Shown piece by piece: positions 29,658 to 39,541 of a stretch of DNA of 64,000 nucleotides. How positions within the stretch are numbered: position 1 is the first letter of the stretch; every line of letters starts with the position of its first letter. This DNA is from Rhodocyclaceae bacterium (GTDB lineage Bacteria; Pseudomonadota; Gammaproteobacteria; Burkholderiales; Usitatibacteraceae): contig JADCJC010000010.1 in assembly GCA_020247395.1 (NCBI GenBank), positions 1 to 64,000 of the forward strand, read 5' to 3'. The position numbers and the translations under genes were made by a program. Under the pieces are notes generated by a model. It was not told the origin of the DNA. It saw only the letters and a list, made by a program, of their open reading frames with translations, and did not search any database.

Positions 29658-31706
29658 ATGATTGAAAACAAACTCGCATTACTTGCCATCCCACTGCTGC
29701 CGCTGATCGGCGCGTTGCTGGCTGGTTTCCTCGGCAACGGGTTTGCCAAACCCGTAGGACGCGCATTCGCGCACAGCGTCACCATCCTCGGTATTGCGGC
29801 GGCGTTTGTATTGTCGTTGTTCGTGTTCCAGGACGTATCGGCGGGCAAAACGTTTAACGGCTCCGTGTACACGTGGCTTGTGACCGGTGGGATCAAACTG
29901 GAAGTCGGCTTCTTGATTGATTCACTCACGGCGACGATGATGCTGGTGGTGACGTTTGTATCGTTGATGGTGCATGTTTATACCATCGGCTATATGAAAG
30001 ACGACGACGGTTACACACGCTTCTTCGCTTACATCTCACTCTTCACCTTCGCCATGTTGATGCTGGTGATGTCGAACAACTTCCTGCAATTGTTCTTCGG
30101 CTGGGAAGCGGTGGGGTTGGTGTCGTATCTCCTGATTGGCTTCTGGTACAAGCGCCCGACCGCCATCAAGGCGAATCTGAAAGCGTTCCTCGTCAACCGC
30201 GTTGGTGACTTTGGTTTTCTTCTCGGCATCGGGTTGATCTTCGCCTACTTCGGCACGCTCGATTACCGTGAGACGTTTGCCCTCGCACAGAATTTCAAAG
30301 AGACCATCATCGAGCCGATTCCCGGTTGGCAGTGGTCGCTGATCACCGCAATCTGTATCGGCCTGTTTATCGGCGCGATGGGCAAGTCGGCGCAGTTTCC
30401 ATTGCACGTTTGGCTGCCTGATTCCATGGAAGGCCCGACACCGATTTCTGCGCTGATCCACGCCGCAACCATGGTTACCGCCGGTATTTTTATGGTGGCA
30501 CGCATGTCGCCGCTGTTTGAGATGTCCGAGACGGCACTCTCGTTCGTCCTCATCATCGGCGCGATTACCGCGCTCTTCATGGGCTTCTTGGGCATCGTGC
30601 AGAACGACATTAAGCGTGTTGTAGCGTATTCGACGTTGTCACAGCTTGGCTACATGACAGTCGCACTAGGCGTCTCCGCCTACTCGGTCGCCATCTTCCA
30701 TCTGATGACCCATGCGTTCTTCAAGGCGCTACTGTTCTTGGGCGCGGGCTCGGTCATCATGGGTATGCACCACAACCAAGACATGCGCTACATGGGTGGC
30801 GCTTGGAGGTACATGAAGATCACCTGGATCACCTCGCTGATCGGCTCACTCGCATTGATCGGCACGCCATTTTTCTCCGGCTTCTATTCCAAAGATTCGA
30901 TTATTGAAGCGGTGAAACACGCCTCGATTCCCGGCGCGGGGATCGCGTACTTCGCCGTCGTTGCGGGTGTGTTTGTCACCGCCTTCTACTCGTTCCGCAT
31001 GTACTTCCTGGTGTTCCACGGCAAGGAACGTTACGACGATCTGCATGCGGATAAACATGGACACGATGGCCATGACGACCACGCCGACCACGCCGACCAC
31101 GAACACCACGGCCTCGCCAAGGGTGAGAAGCCGCACGAAAGCCCATGGGTGGTGACGCTGCCGCTGGTATTGCTGGCGATTCCATCGGTCTTCATCGGGC
31201 TTTATACGATCCAGCCGATGTTGTTTGGAGAATTCTTCAAGGGTGTGATCACTATCTACCCGACGCACGATTCGCTTGCGGGATTGCGGTCACACTTCAC
31301 CAGCTGGGCGGGCATGGCCGTCCACGGCTTTCAAACTGTGCCATTCTGGTTCGCTGCCGCTGGTGTTGCGCTGGCTTGGTATTTCTACATGAAGCGCCCG
31401 GATATTCCAGCCGCCATCAAACAGAAGTTTTCAGCCGTACACACGCTGCTCGAAAACAAGTACTACCTCGATACCTTTAACGAATGGGCGTTCGCTGCTG
31501 GTGCGCGCAAGCTCGGGTCCGCGCTGTGGAAGTTCGGTGATGTGACCATCATCGACGGCATCATGGTCAACGGCACGGCGAAGGTCATCGGCTGGTTCTC
31601 CGGTGTTGCGCGGGTGGTGCAATCCGGTTACCTCTATACCTATGCCTTCTGGATGATTCTTGGCGTTTTTGTCCTGTTAAGTTTGGTGTTCCTGAAGATT
31701 CAATAA
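29658..31706 (+). CDS. nuoL: NADH-quinone oxidoreductase subunit L
   Basis: VGLVSYLLIGFWYKRPTAIKANLKAFLVNRVGDFGFLLG, HAATMVTAGIFMVAR; His/Asp-rich internal loop; ATG 29658 preferred over TTG 29646. Confidence 0.96.
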   Translation: MIENKLALLAIPLLPLIGALLAGFLGNGFAKPVGRAFAHSVTILGIAAAFVLSLFVFQDVSAGKTFNGSVYTWLVTGGIKLEVGFLIDSLTATMMLVVTFVSLMVHVYTIGYMKDDDGYTRFFAYISLFTFAMLMLVMSNNFLQLFFGWEAVGLVSYLLIGFWYKRPTAIKANLKAFLVNRVGDFGFLLGIGLIFAYFGTLDYRETFALAQNFKETIIEPIPGWQWSLITAICIGLFIGAMGKSAQFPLHVWLPDSMEGPTPISALIHAATMVTAGIFMVARMSPLFEMSETALSFVLIIGAITALFMGFLGIVQNDIKRVVAYSTLSQLGYMTVALGVSAYSVAIFHLMTHAFFKALLFLGAGSVIMGMHHNQDMRYMGGAWRYMKITWITSLIGSLALIGTPFFSGFYSKDSIIEAVKHASIPGAGIAYFAVVAGVFVTAFYSFRMYFLVFHGKERYDDLHADKHGHDGHDDHADHADHEHHGLAKGEKPHESPWVVTLPLVLLAIPSVFIGLYTIQPMLFGEFFKGVITIYPTHDSLAGLRSHFTSWAGMAVHGFQTVPFWFAAAGVALAWYFYMKRPDIPAAIKQKFSAVHTLLENKYYLDTFNEWAFAAGARKLGSALWKFGDVTIIDGIMVNGTAKVIGWFSGVARVVQSGYLYTYAFWMILGVFVLLSLVFLKIQ

Positions 31707-31756
31707 AACGTCGTTGTGTGTGAGTTCCTGTCACACACTGGGCGAAGAAAACAACA

Positions 31757-33244
31757 ATGCAAACAAGTTCCTACATATTGAGTTTGACTATCTGGGTGCC
31801 GATCATCGCGGGCATTCTAGTGTTGTTCCTCAACCACGAATCGCAAAAGCCAATGGCACGTGCCGTGGCATTGGTGGGAAGTATTCTTGGCTTGCTCGTG
31901 GCAATTCCATTGTGGGTCGGGTTTGACAATGCCAGCGCGGCGATGCAGTTTGTCGAGCGCCTCGTCTGGATTCCGCGCTACAACATTCACTATGCGCTGG
32001 GCGTGGACGGCATCTCCATGCTGTTTGTGTTGCTCAATAGCTTCACCACCATCCTCGTTATCGCCGCGTCATGGGAAGTGATTCAAGAAAAAGTATCGCA
32101 ATACCTTGCGTCGTTCTTGATCATGTCGGGGCTGATTAACGGCGTGTTCGCTGCTACGGATGCGATCCTGTTCTACCTGTTCTTCGAGGCCATGTTGATC
32201 CCGATGTTCCTCATCATCGGTATCTGGGGCGGGCCGCGTCGTGTTTACGCAGCAGTAAAGTTTTTCCTGTACACGTTGTTAGGCTCGCTGTTGATGTTGG
32301 CGGCGCTGATCTATTTGTACAACGTCACCAACGGCAGCTTTGACATCATCGATTACCACCGTGTCCCACTCGGCATTACCGCGCAGACGCTGATCTTCCT
32401 TGCATTCTTTGCCTCTTTCGCCGTGAAAGTGCCAATGTGGCCGGTGCACACCTGGCTGCCTGATGCGCACGTTGAAGCGCCGACCGGCGGCTCGGTCATT
32501 CTGGCGGCCATTACACTCAAGATTGGTGCATACGGCTTCCTCCGCTTCAATATGCCGATCGCACCGGACGCGAGCCACGCCTTGGCAGGGTTTATGATCG
32601 CGTTGTCATTGATTGCGGTGGTTTACATCGGCCTTGTGGCGTTGGTGCAGGCCGATATGAAAAAGCTGGTGGCGTACTCATCCATTTCACACATGGGTTT
32701 TGTCACGCTAGGGTTCTTTCTGTTTAACGGTCAGGGCGTGGAAGGCGGGCTGGTGCAGATGATTTCGCACGGCTTTATCTCGGCAGCGATGTTCTTGTGC
32801 ATCGGTGTCTTGTACGACCGTGTGCACTCGCGCGAGATTTCTTCCTATGGTGGTGTGGTCAATACCATGCCGAAGTTTGCATTCTTTGCTGTGTTGTTCG
32901 CGATGGCAAATTCAGGACTGCCGGCGACTTCCGGCTTTGTCGGTGAGTTCATGGTCCTCCTCGGCGCGATGAAGGTGAATTTCTGGTTCGCCTTTGTGGC
33001 GTCGACGACTTTGATTTTGGGCGCTGCCTACTCGCTGTGGATGGTCAAGCGTGTGATCTTCGGTGAAATTGCCAACGATAACGTGCGCACCCTAACCGAC
33101 ATCAACGCCCGCGAAATGTCGATCCTCGCGGTGCTGGCATTGCTGGTGCTGTTTATGGGGCTGTATCCAAAACCATTTACCGACGTGATGCACGTCTCGG
33201 TAGATGCGCTGCTCAAACACGTAGCCATTAGCAAGATCAATTAA
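31757..33244 (+). CDS. nuoM: NADH-quinone oxidoreductase subunit M
   Basis: YFFEAMLIPMFLIIGIWGG-type motifs, VPMWPVHTWLPDAHVEAPTGGSVILAAITLKIGAYGFLRF. Confidence 0.96.
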   Translation: MQTSSYILSLTIWVPIIAGILVLFLNHESQKPMARAVALVGSILGLLVAIPLWVGFDNASAAMQFVERLVWIPRYNIHYALGVDGISMLFVLLNSFTTILVIAASWEVIQEKVSQYLASFLIMSGLINGVFAATDAILFYLFFEAMLIPMFLIIGIWGGPRRVYAAVKFFLYTLLGSLLMLAALIYLYNVTNGSFDIIDYHRVPLGITAQTLIFLAFFASFAVKVPMWPVHTWLPDAHVEAPTGGSVILAAITLKIGAYGFLRFNMPIAPDASHALAGFMIALSLIAVVYIGLVALVQADMKKLVAYSSISHMGFVTLGFFLFNGQGVEGGLVQMISHGFISAAMFLCIGVLYDRVHSREISSYGGVVNTMPKFAFFAVLFAMANSGLPATSGFVGEFMVLLGAMKVNFWFAFVASTTLILGAAYSLWMVKRVIFGEIANDNVRTLTDINAREMSILAVLALLVLFMGLYPKPFTDVMHVSVDALLKHVAISKIN

Positions 33245-33267
33245 TCCGTAGAACCGGCGCTGATCCA

Positions 33268-34722
33268 ATGACACTCGCACAACTCAACATAAATGCCGCT
33301 TTTCCGGAGATATTTCTCCTGATCATGATTGGTACATTCATGATTATCGATTTGTTCGGCAACGAACGTGGACGCGCTTATGTTCGCTATCAGCTGCCAA
33401 TCGCTGCGCTGTTGTTACTAGTTTGGATGTGTGGATCAAGTCTTTTTTCTCCGTTGTCCCAGACGGCTTTCAGCGGGATGTTTGTGGACGATGCACTTTC
33501 ATCGCTATTAAAGGCGGCTATTGCGGCAGCCGTTGCCGCACTCATTGTCTATAGTCGGTCGTATCTGGAAGCGCGCAAACTCTTCACCGGCGAGTTCGTA
33601 CTGCTGATGTTGTTTGCCACGCTCGGCATGATGATCATGGTCTCGGCCAATCACTTTGTATTGTTGTATCTCGGCTTGGAGATTCTTGCGCTCTCGACCT
33701 ATGCGATGGTCGCGCTGAACCGCGATTCCGCAACATCCACCGAGGCGGCGATGAAGTACTTCATCCTCGGCGCGCTGGCTTCCGGCTTGCTGCTTTACGG
33801 TATGTCGATGGTCTACGGTGGCACCGGATCGCTCGATGTCGCAGTCGTTGCCAAAACCATCGAATTCTCACGCGCCAACGATCCGCTAATCACCTTCGGC
33901 CTTGTGTTTGTCGTGGCGGGATTGGCATTTAAGCTCGGTGTGGTGCCGTTTCATATGTGGGTGCCGGACGTATACCAGGGTGCGCCAACGCCGATGACAA
34001 TGTTTATCGGCTCGGCCTCAAAGATCGCCGCATTTGGCTTCACCATCCGTATTCTTGGTGATTCGCTGGCCGGCGCGGCAAGTGATTGGCAAGGCATGTT
34101 AGTAATCTTGGCGGTTGCCTCACTCGCGGTCGGCAACATCATCGCGATTGCGCAGACCAACTTGAAGCGAATGTTGGCGTACTCAACCATTTCGCACATG
34201 GGTTTCTTACTGCTCGGCTTGCTGGCTGGCACCAACAACGGCTACGCCGCGTCAATGTTCTACATCATTTCCTACGCGTTGATGTCGCTTGGTGCGTTCG
34301 GCATCATCATGCTGCTTTCCCGCGAAGGCTTCGAGGCCGATGAGCTCGATGACCTTAAGGGCCTGAACCAACGTTCGCCGTGGGTCGCCTTCCTGATGCT
34401 GGTGATGATGTTTTCGATGGCGGGTATTCCGCCATTCGTGGGTTTCTTTGCCAAGCTGTCCGTGTTGGAAGCGGTGTTGCAGGCCGACTTCACCTGGCTG
34501 GTAGTCTACGCCGTATTGATGAGTGTGATCGGTGCCTTCTACTACTTGCGTGTGGTGAAACTCATGTACATGGATACGCCGAAAGACAACTCGCCGATCA
34601 CTGCCGGACAGGCGATGCGTACGCTGCTGGGGGTAAACGCATTTGCGGTGTTGCTCATCGGCCTCCTGCCGGGTGCGGGGCTGATGGGGCTTTGCCTCAG
34701 CGCCATCCAGAAGTCGCTGTAA
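33268..34722 (+). CDS. nuoN: NADH-quinone oxidoreductase subunit N
   Basis: EILALSTYAMVALNRDSATSTEAAMKYFILGALASGLLLYGMSMVYG, VPFHMWVPDVYQGAPTPMT. Confidence 0.96.
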   Translation: MTLAQLNINAAFPEIFLLIMIGTFMIIDLFGNERGRAYVRYQLPIAALLLLVWMCGSSLFSPLSQTAFSGMFVDDALSSLLKAAIAAAVAALIVYSRSYLEARKLFTGEFVLLMLFATLGMMIMVSANHFVLLYLGLEILALSTYAMVALNRDSATSTEAAMKYFILGALASGLLLYGMSMVYGGTGSLDVAVVAKTIEFSRANDPLITFGLVFVVAGLAFKLGVVPFHMWVPDVYQGAPTPMTMFIGSASKIAAFGFTIRILGDSLAGAASDWQGMLVILAVASLAVGNIIAIAQTNLKRMLAYSTISHMGFLLLGLLAGTNNGYAASMFYIISYALMSLGAFGIIMLLSREGFEADELDDLKGLNQRSPWVAFLMLVMMFSMAGIPPFVGFFAKLSVLEAVLQADFTWLVVYAVLMSVIGAFYYLRVVKLMYMDTPKDNSPITAGQAMRTLLGVNAFAVLLIGLLPGAGLMGLCLSAIQKSL

Positions 34723-34731
34723 GGTTGCCCG

Positions 34732-35334
34732 GTGGCTGTGCCGTCTGATTTGCCGACGCTACCGAAGCTGCCAACGTTTCCCGACCTCACCGAACATCAC
34801 ATCGAGACGGAGCAGGTTGTTGATGGCAAATTCATTTGCCTGCACACTGATCGTGTGCGCTTACCGGATGGCAGCGAGTCCCATCGCGAATATGTGCTGC
34901 ACCCGGGAGCGGTGGTGATTGCTGCATTTGTGGGCAACAATGCGGATGCCGATACGTTGGTGTTTGAGCACCAGTACCGTTACCCAGTCGGCAAACACTT
35001 CCTCGAGCTTCCCGCCGGCAAGATCGAAGAGGGCGAGGATCAGCTTGTCACCGCCAAGCGTGAGCTGCTCGAAGAGACCGGCTACGTTTCAGAACGCTGG
35101 CAGCATGCCCTCACCATGCACCCGACCATTGGTTATGCCAACGAACACATTGAGCTCTACATCGCCAAACACGTGAAGTTTGTCGGGCATCAGCGTGACG
35201 AGGGCGAGTTTTTAGAGGTGTTCACTATGTCTTTATCTGACGCCGTAGAGCGCGTCGGTCGGGGCGAGATTACGGATACCAAAACTGCCTTTTCGTTGCT
35301 CTGGCTGGATCGTTTTCGCGATCGATGGAGCTAG
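34732..35334 (+). CDS. NUDIX hydrolase (ADP-ribose pyrophosphatase type)
   Basis: LELPAGKIEEGEDQLVTAKRELLEETGYVSERW (Nudix box); GTG start. Confidence 0.88.
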   Translation: MAVPSDLPTLPKLPTFPDLTEHHIETEQVVDGKFICLHTDRVRLPDGSESHREYVLHPGAVVIAAFVGNNADADTLVFEHQYRYPVGKHFLELPAGKIEEGEDQLVTAKRELLEETGYVSERWQHALTMHPTIGYANEHIELYIAKHVKFVGHQRDEGEFLEVFTMSLSDAVERVGRGEITDTKTAFSLLWLDRFRDRWS

Positions 35335-35410
35335 GCGAAATGGTGCCCACTTCAGTTCTTTTCCATTGGCTGCCATGTCAGCGCAGAACTGTTTCGGCAA
35401 CAATAAAACT

Positions 35411-35492
35411 GTCGCCCCGGCGCAGGCCGGGGGGCAATTTGCTGTGGGCGGATGAAGAATCTCACTTGGACCCCGGCCTGCGCCGGAGCGAC
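35411..35492. repeat. REPIN-like inverted pair of GC-rich 22-mers
   Basis: GTCGCCCCGGCGCAGGCCGGGG ... CCCCGGCCTGCGCCGGAGCGAC, arms 21/22 complementary, 38-bp spacer. Confidence 0.7.
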
Positions 35493-35530
35493 ATGCTTGA
35501 GTCACTACATCATTTTCAATTGAGAGTTGA

Positions 35531-37033
35531 ATGTATGACCTAGCCATCATCGGCGGCGGCATTAATGGCTGTGGCATTGCACGCGACGCGGCGGGTCGCG
35601 GCTTGTCAGTGTTGCTCGTGGAGCAACACGACCTCGCCTGCGCCACCAGTAGCTGGAGCACCAAACTCATTCATGGCGGGCTGCGCTATTTGGAGCAGTA
35701 CGAATTCCGGCTGGTGCGTGAGTCCCTGCAAGAGCGGGAGATATTGCTAAAGCTGGCGCCACATCTCATCCGCCCCATGCAGTTTGTGCTGCCCCACGAT
35801 CACGGGATGCGACCAGCGTGGATGATTCGCGCAGGGCTGTTTTTGTATGACCACATCGGCGGCAAACAATCGATGCCCGGCTCGCGTGGGTTACGCTTTC
35901 CAGAGCACAATTTCAACGCCGGACTGTCACCCAAAATCACGCGAGGGTTTGTCTATTCGGATGCGCAGGTTGACGATGCAAGGTTGACGGTATTGAACGC
36001 CGTCTCAGCCCGCGAGCTGGGTGCCGAGGTACGAACCCGCACCGCACTGGTAGGCGGGCGGCGTGAAGCCAATCGCTGGTGTTTGAGTTTGTCTGCCGAT
36101 GGTGACACTGCGACAACAGTGTATGCAAATGCCGTGGTCAATGCCGCTGGCCCGTGGGTAAAACAAGTCCTTGATGGAGCATTCAAGATCGAAATTGCGG
36201 CGACGGTGCGATTGGTAAAGGGCAGTCACATCATCGTGCCGCGTATCCATGAGCACGACCACGCTTATCTGTTGCAGACCGTCGATGGCCGTGTCGTGTT
36301 CGTGATTCCGTATGAGGGCCATTACTCGTTAATCGGCACAACCGACATCGTGGTGACTGATGCGAACCAAACGCCGTCTATCTCCGAGGAAGAAACCGCT
36401 TATTTGCTGGAGGCGGTGAATCGCTTCCTGGCGAAGCGGCTGTTTGCGCGCGATGTGGTGCGGTCGTACGCTGGTGTGCGACCACTGTATGACGATGGTG
36501 AGACCAACGCCAGCAAAATCACGCGCGACTATGTGCTGAAGCTCGATCACATCGAAGGCAAGCTGCCGCTGCTTTCGGTGTTTGGCGGCAAACTCACCAC
36601 CTATCGACGTCTGGCGGAACACGCCTTGGAAACGATGGCACCACACCTGCCCGCCATGCGCGGCAAGTGGACGGGCAGTGTGGCGCTGCCGGGTGGCGAG
36701 TTGGAAGGTTATGCTGATGTTGATGCTTATGCACGCTCACTTATCCCAAAACACGCTGGTGTTCCGCCGGACTACATTCGGCGTTTGGTGCGCCGCCACG
36801 GTGATCGGGCAGCCAAGGTGTTGCGCGGCGTGCGCAATGTCGCCGACATGGGCGAGATCTTTGGGGCGGGGCTCAACTTGTTATGCGAGCGCGAGATCGA
36901 GTTTGTCATTCGCGATGAGTGGGCAACATCGACCGATGACATTCTCTGGCGGCGCACCAAGTGTGGCCTGCATATGGCTGACGACGAGCGCGTCCGGGCT
37001 GCGGCGTTCATTGCGGGCAAACTCAAGCATTGA
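35531..37033 (+). CDS. glpD: Glycerol-3-phosphate dehydrogenase
   Basis: YDLAIIGGGINGCGIARDAAGRGLSVLLVEQHDLACATSSWSTKLIHGGLRYLE. Confidence 0.95.
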   Translation: MYDLAIIGGGINGCGIARDAAGRGLSVLLVEQHDLACATSSWSTKLIHGGLRYLEQYEFRLVRESLQEREILLKLAPHLIRPMQFVLPHDHGMRPAWMIRAGLFLYDHIGGKQSMPGSRGLRFPEHNFNAGLSPKITRGFVYSDAQVDDARLTVLNAVSARELGAEVRTRTALVGGRREANRWCLSLSADGDTATTVYANAVVNAAGPWVKQVLDGAFKIEIAATVRLVKGSHIIVPRIHEHDHAYLLQTVDGRVVFVIPYEGHYSLIGTTDIVVTDANQTPSISEEETAYLLEAVNRFLAKRLFARDVVRSYAGVRPLYDDGETNASKITRDYVLKLDHIEGKLPLLSVFGGKLTTYRRLAEHALETMAPHLPAMRGKWTGSVALPGGELEGYADVDAYARSLIPKHAGVPPDYIRRLVRRHGDRAAKVLRGVRNVADMGEIFGAGLNLLCEREIEFVIRDEWATSTDDILWRRTKCGLHMADDERVRAAAFIAGKLKH

Positions 37034-37371
37034 CGGGCGTTTTCAAGTGGTTAGGCGGGCTCATCAATATTGATGTTTGTTTATGCTTTGTATCTTCGTC
37101 GTTGAATGCGTGGGCTGGTTTGCGGCTGACCATCCTTTTGCCCTTGTTTTTGCTAGTGAGCGAAAGGGCCATGCTGGTGAGCAACCTACTGACCATCAAA
37201 GTAATCGTTACCCGTAAGCATTAGGAGGCCCCGCAGTGACATAATGCAGGGACTGCGGATATTTGTCTGCCGATTAAGCTGATAAGTTCGAGACGCGCTG
37301 TGAGGTTGCACAAAACTGACTCCCAACTCGACGTCGTGGCGCAACTCAATCTAACTAACAGGGAGAGCAAT

Positions 37372-37545
37372 TTGAAGTGGATTTTGGGGTTTTTGGTAGT
37401 GGCTACTTTAGCGGGGTGCGCATCACCTCAGGTGGTGTCCGTACGTAAACCGGGTGATGCAGACTTGAGCTGCGCGCAGCTCAAGAACGAGTATGCAGAT
37501 GCGCTCGATTTTGAAGCTAAGGCGCGGAAGGAACGTACGAGTTGA
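37372..37545 (+). pseudogene. Truncated small lipoprotein gene
   Basis: LKWILGFLVVATLAGCASPQVVSVRKPGDADLSCAQLKNEYADALDFEAKARKERTS* with LAGC lipobox; ends abruptly at degenerate region. Confidence 0.4.
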
Positions 37546-37765
37546 TTTTGCAGGACCTCACTCAAAAAGACGCCGTTTTGCGGCATCGGGTCGATGGCAA
37601 AACTGAGCTGTTCACAGGCGTTGGATCTTGCCAAGTAGCCGTCTGCACCCGCACGAATTGCTCGCTCGCCGAAAACGGCTTCGCTGAGGTTGCTGACAAC
37701 CAGTAGCTTTGTGGTTGGTTGGATGCTCTTTAGCCGTGCCGCGATTCGGACGCCTCCGCAGTCGA
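37544..37765 (-). pseudogene. Remnant of a NarL/LuxR-type response regulator receiver domain
   Basis: Minus-strand reading GGVRIAARLKSIQPTTKLLVVSNLSEAVFGERAIRAGADGYLARSNACEQLSFAIDPMPQNGVFLSEVLQNQL; no full-length ORF. Confidence 0.6.
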
Positions 37766-38282
37766 TAAACCCGGCTGGGCATCGAGCGGGCTCTTGGTAA
37801 TGGCGTAGTGGATGCCTTTCACAATCCAGACAAGGGCCTTTGTTTTTTTAAGGAAAGAAATCTAACTGAATTTCGCTCAGCGGACTGCCAGTCCAATAGT
37901 TTTAACAGAGTTTTGCTCGATAGTCGGTCGAGCTTCTAAGGGTGTTGCCCTCGGTCCTTGCCTCGTTTCGCACGTTGCCCCCAGAGGTATGTCTCACCGA
38001 ACACGCGGGGGTCGCTGGATGTCGCAATGGTTCTCTATGTGCGGGACGTTGCCGGTTACACGATCCGCAAAATAGTGCCGCAGGGTGGTGGAGCTAGTCT
38101 GAAACGCGAGTACATTCAATAGAATCTCTGTTTCGGTGGCCCGCGCAAATTCAAGGCTCTCGGTTCCCGGCGCAAATTGAGGTGGGCGAGTGTGGATCTG
38201 TAGAGCCTTTGCACCTGCGAGGCATCGGGTAGTGAGAGCTCGGCATAGTGGCCATCGACGTGGATTCGTTGAACGGCTTTCG

Positions 38283-39425
38283 CTAACCTGCGAAAAAGTC
38301 CTTCACCCTATCCATAAACCCCTTGGCGCGCGGGTTGTGCTTGTCGCCGTCTTTTTTGTTGATCTCTTCCAATTCGCGCAGCAACTCTTTCTGGCGATCG
38401 GTGAGCCGCACTGGTGTTTCGATCACAACATGGCACATCAAGTCACCGTTGGATGTCTGGCGAATCGGCTTAATGCCCTTGCCGCGCAACCGGAATACCT
38501 GACCGGACTGCGTCTCCGCTGGAATTTTGATCTTCGCTTCGCCGTCAAGTGTCGGAATACTGATCTCACCGCCAAGTGCCGCGATGGTGAATGAAATTGG
38601 CATTTCGCAATGTAGATCCGCACCTTCGCGTTGAAACACACTGTGTGCCTTCAGTTGCACGACCACGTACAGGTCACCAGGAGGGCCACCGTTGACACCC
38701 GCCTCACCCTCGCCCGACAAGCGAATGCGATCTCCGTCATCGACACCAGCGGGAATTTTGACTGACAAGGTTTTGTGCTTCTTGACCCGCCCTGCGCCGT
38801 TACATGCCGCGCATGGCTCGGGGATGACTTTGCCGGTGCCATGACAAGTCGGACAGGTTTGTTGAATTGAGAAGAAGCCCTGCTGCATGCGTACCTGACC
38901 AGACCCTCCGCACGTGTGACAGGTTTTAGCCTTGGTGCCAGGTTTGGCACCCGAACCATCACAGACATCACACTCTTCCATGGCGGGAATGCGGATCTTG
39001 GTTTCTGTACCACGTGCAGCTTGCTCTAGCGTGATCTCCATGTTGTAACGCAGGTCAGAGCCACGATAGACCTGCTGGCCGCCGCCACTGCGGCCACCAC
39101 GACCACCGAAGATTTCGCCAAAGATATCGCCAAAGGCATCGGAGAATCCACCCATGCCTTCACCGCCATATCCGCCGGGACCGCCGCCCGCTTGAGGGCT
39201 CACGCCGACGTGGCCGTATGCATCATAGGCGCGACGTTTTTCCGCGTCAGATAGGATCTCATAGGCCTCCTTCGCCTCTTTGAATTTTTCTTCGGCGTCT
39301 TTGCTGTCAGGGTTGCGATCTGGATGGAGCTTCATCGCGAGTTTGCGATAGGACTTCTTGATGTCATCGTCTGACGCGTCGCGATTGACCCCAAGGATTT
39401 CGTAAAAGTCGCGTTTTTTTGCCAT
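38283..39425 (-). CDS. dnaJ: Chaperone DnaJ
   Basis: J-domain [36 protein letters not shown]; four CxxCxGxG motifs. Confidence 0.97.
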   Translation of the reverse strand: MAKKRDFYEILGVNRDASDDDIKKSYRKLAMKLHPDRNPDSKDAEEKFKEAKEAYEILSDAEKRRAYDAYGHVGVSPQAGGGPGGYGGEGMGGFSDAFGDIFGEIFGGRGGRSGGGQQVYRGSDLRYNMEITLEQAARGTETKIRIPAMEECDVCDGSGAKPGTKAKTCHTCGGSGQVRMQQGFFSIQQTCPTCHGTGKVIPEPCAACNGAGRVKKHKTLSVKIPAGVDDGDRIRLSGEGEAGVNGGPPGDLYVVVQLKAHSVFQREGADLHCEMPISFTIAALGGEISIPTLDGEAKIKIPAETQSGQVFRLRGKGIKPIRQTSNGDLMCHVVIETPVRLTDRQKELLRELEEINKKDGDKHNPRAKGFMDRVKDFFAG

Positions 39426-39491
39426 GGTGTTTATAGGTTTACGGTTAGCGCAGTGGCAGCTAGTGAAGTTGAGGCGGTGTCAATCATGACA

Positions 39492-39521
39492 AAGGGGGCG
39501 AGGACTCCTCCTCACCCCCTT
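39492..39521 (-). promoter_or_regulatory. Stable hairpin in dnaK-dnaJ intergenic region
   Basis: AAGGGGGcGAGGA-CTCC-TCCTCaCCCCCTT, 13-bp stem with one mismatch, no T-tract in minus direction. Confidence 0.55.
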
Positions 39522-39541
39522 CAATCGAGTACTACGTTTGG

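Noticed and set aside
37800-38280. Possible integrase or other mobile-element remnant in the degraded interval
   Set aside because: Several short reading fragments on both strands but none recognisable enough to name.
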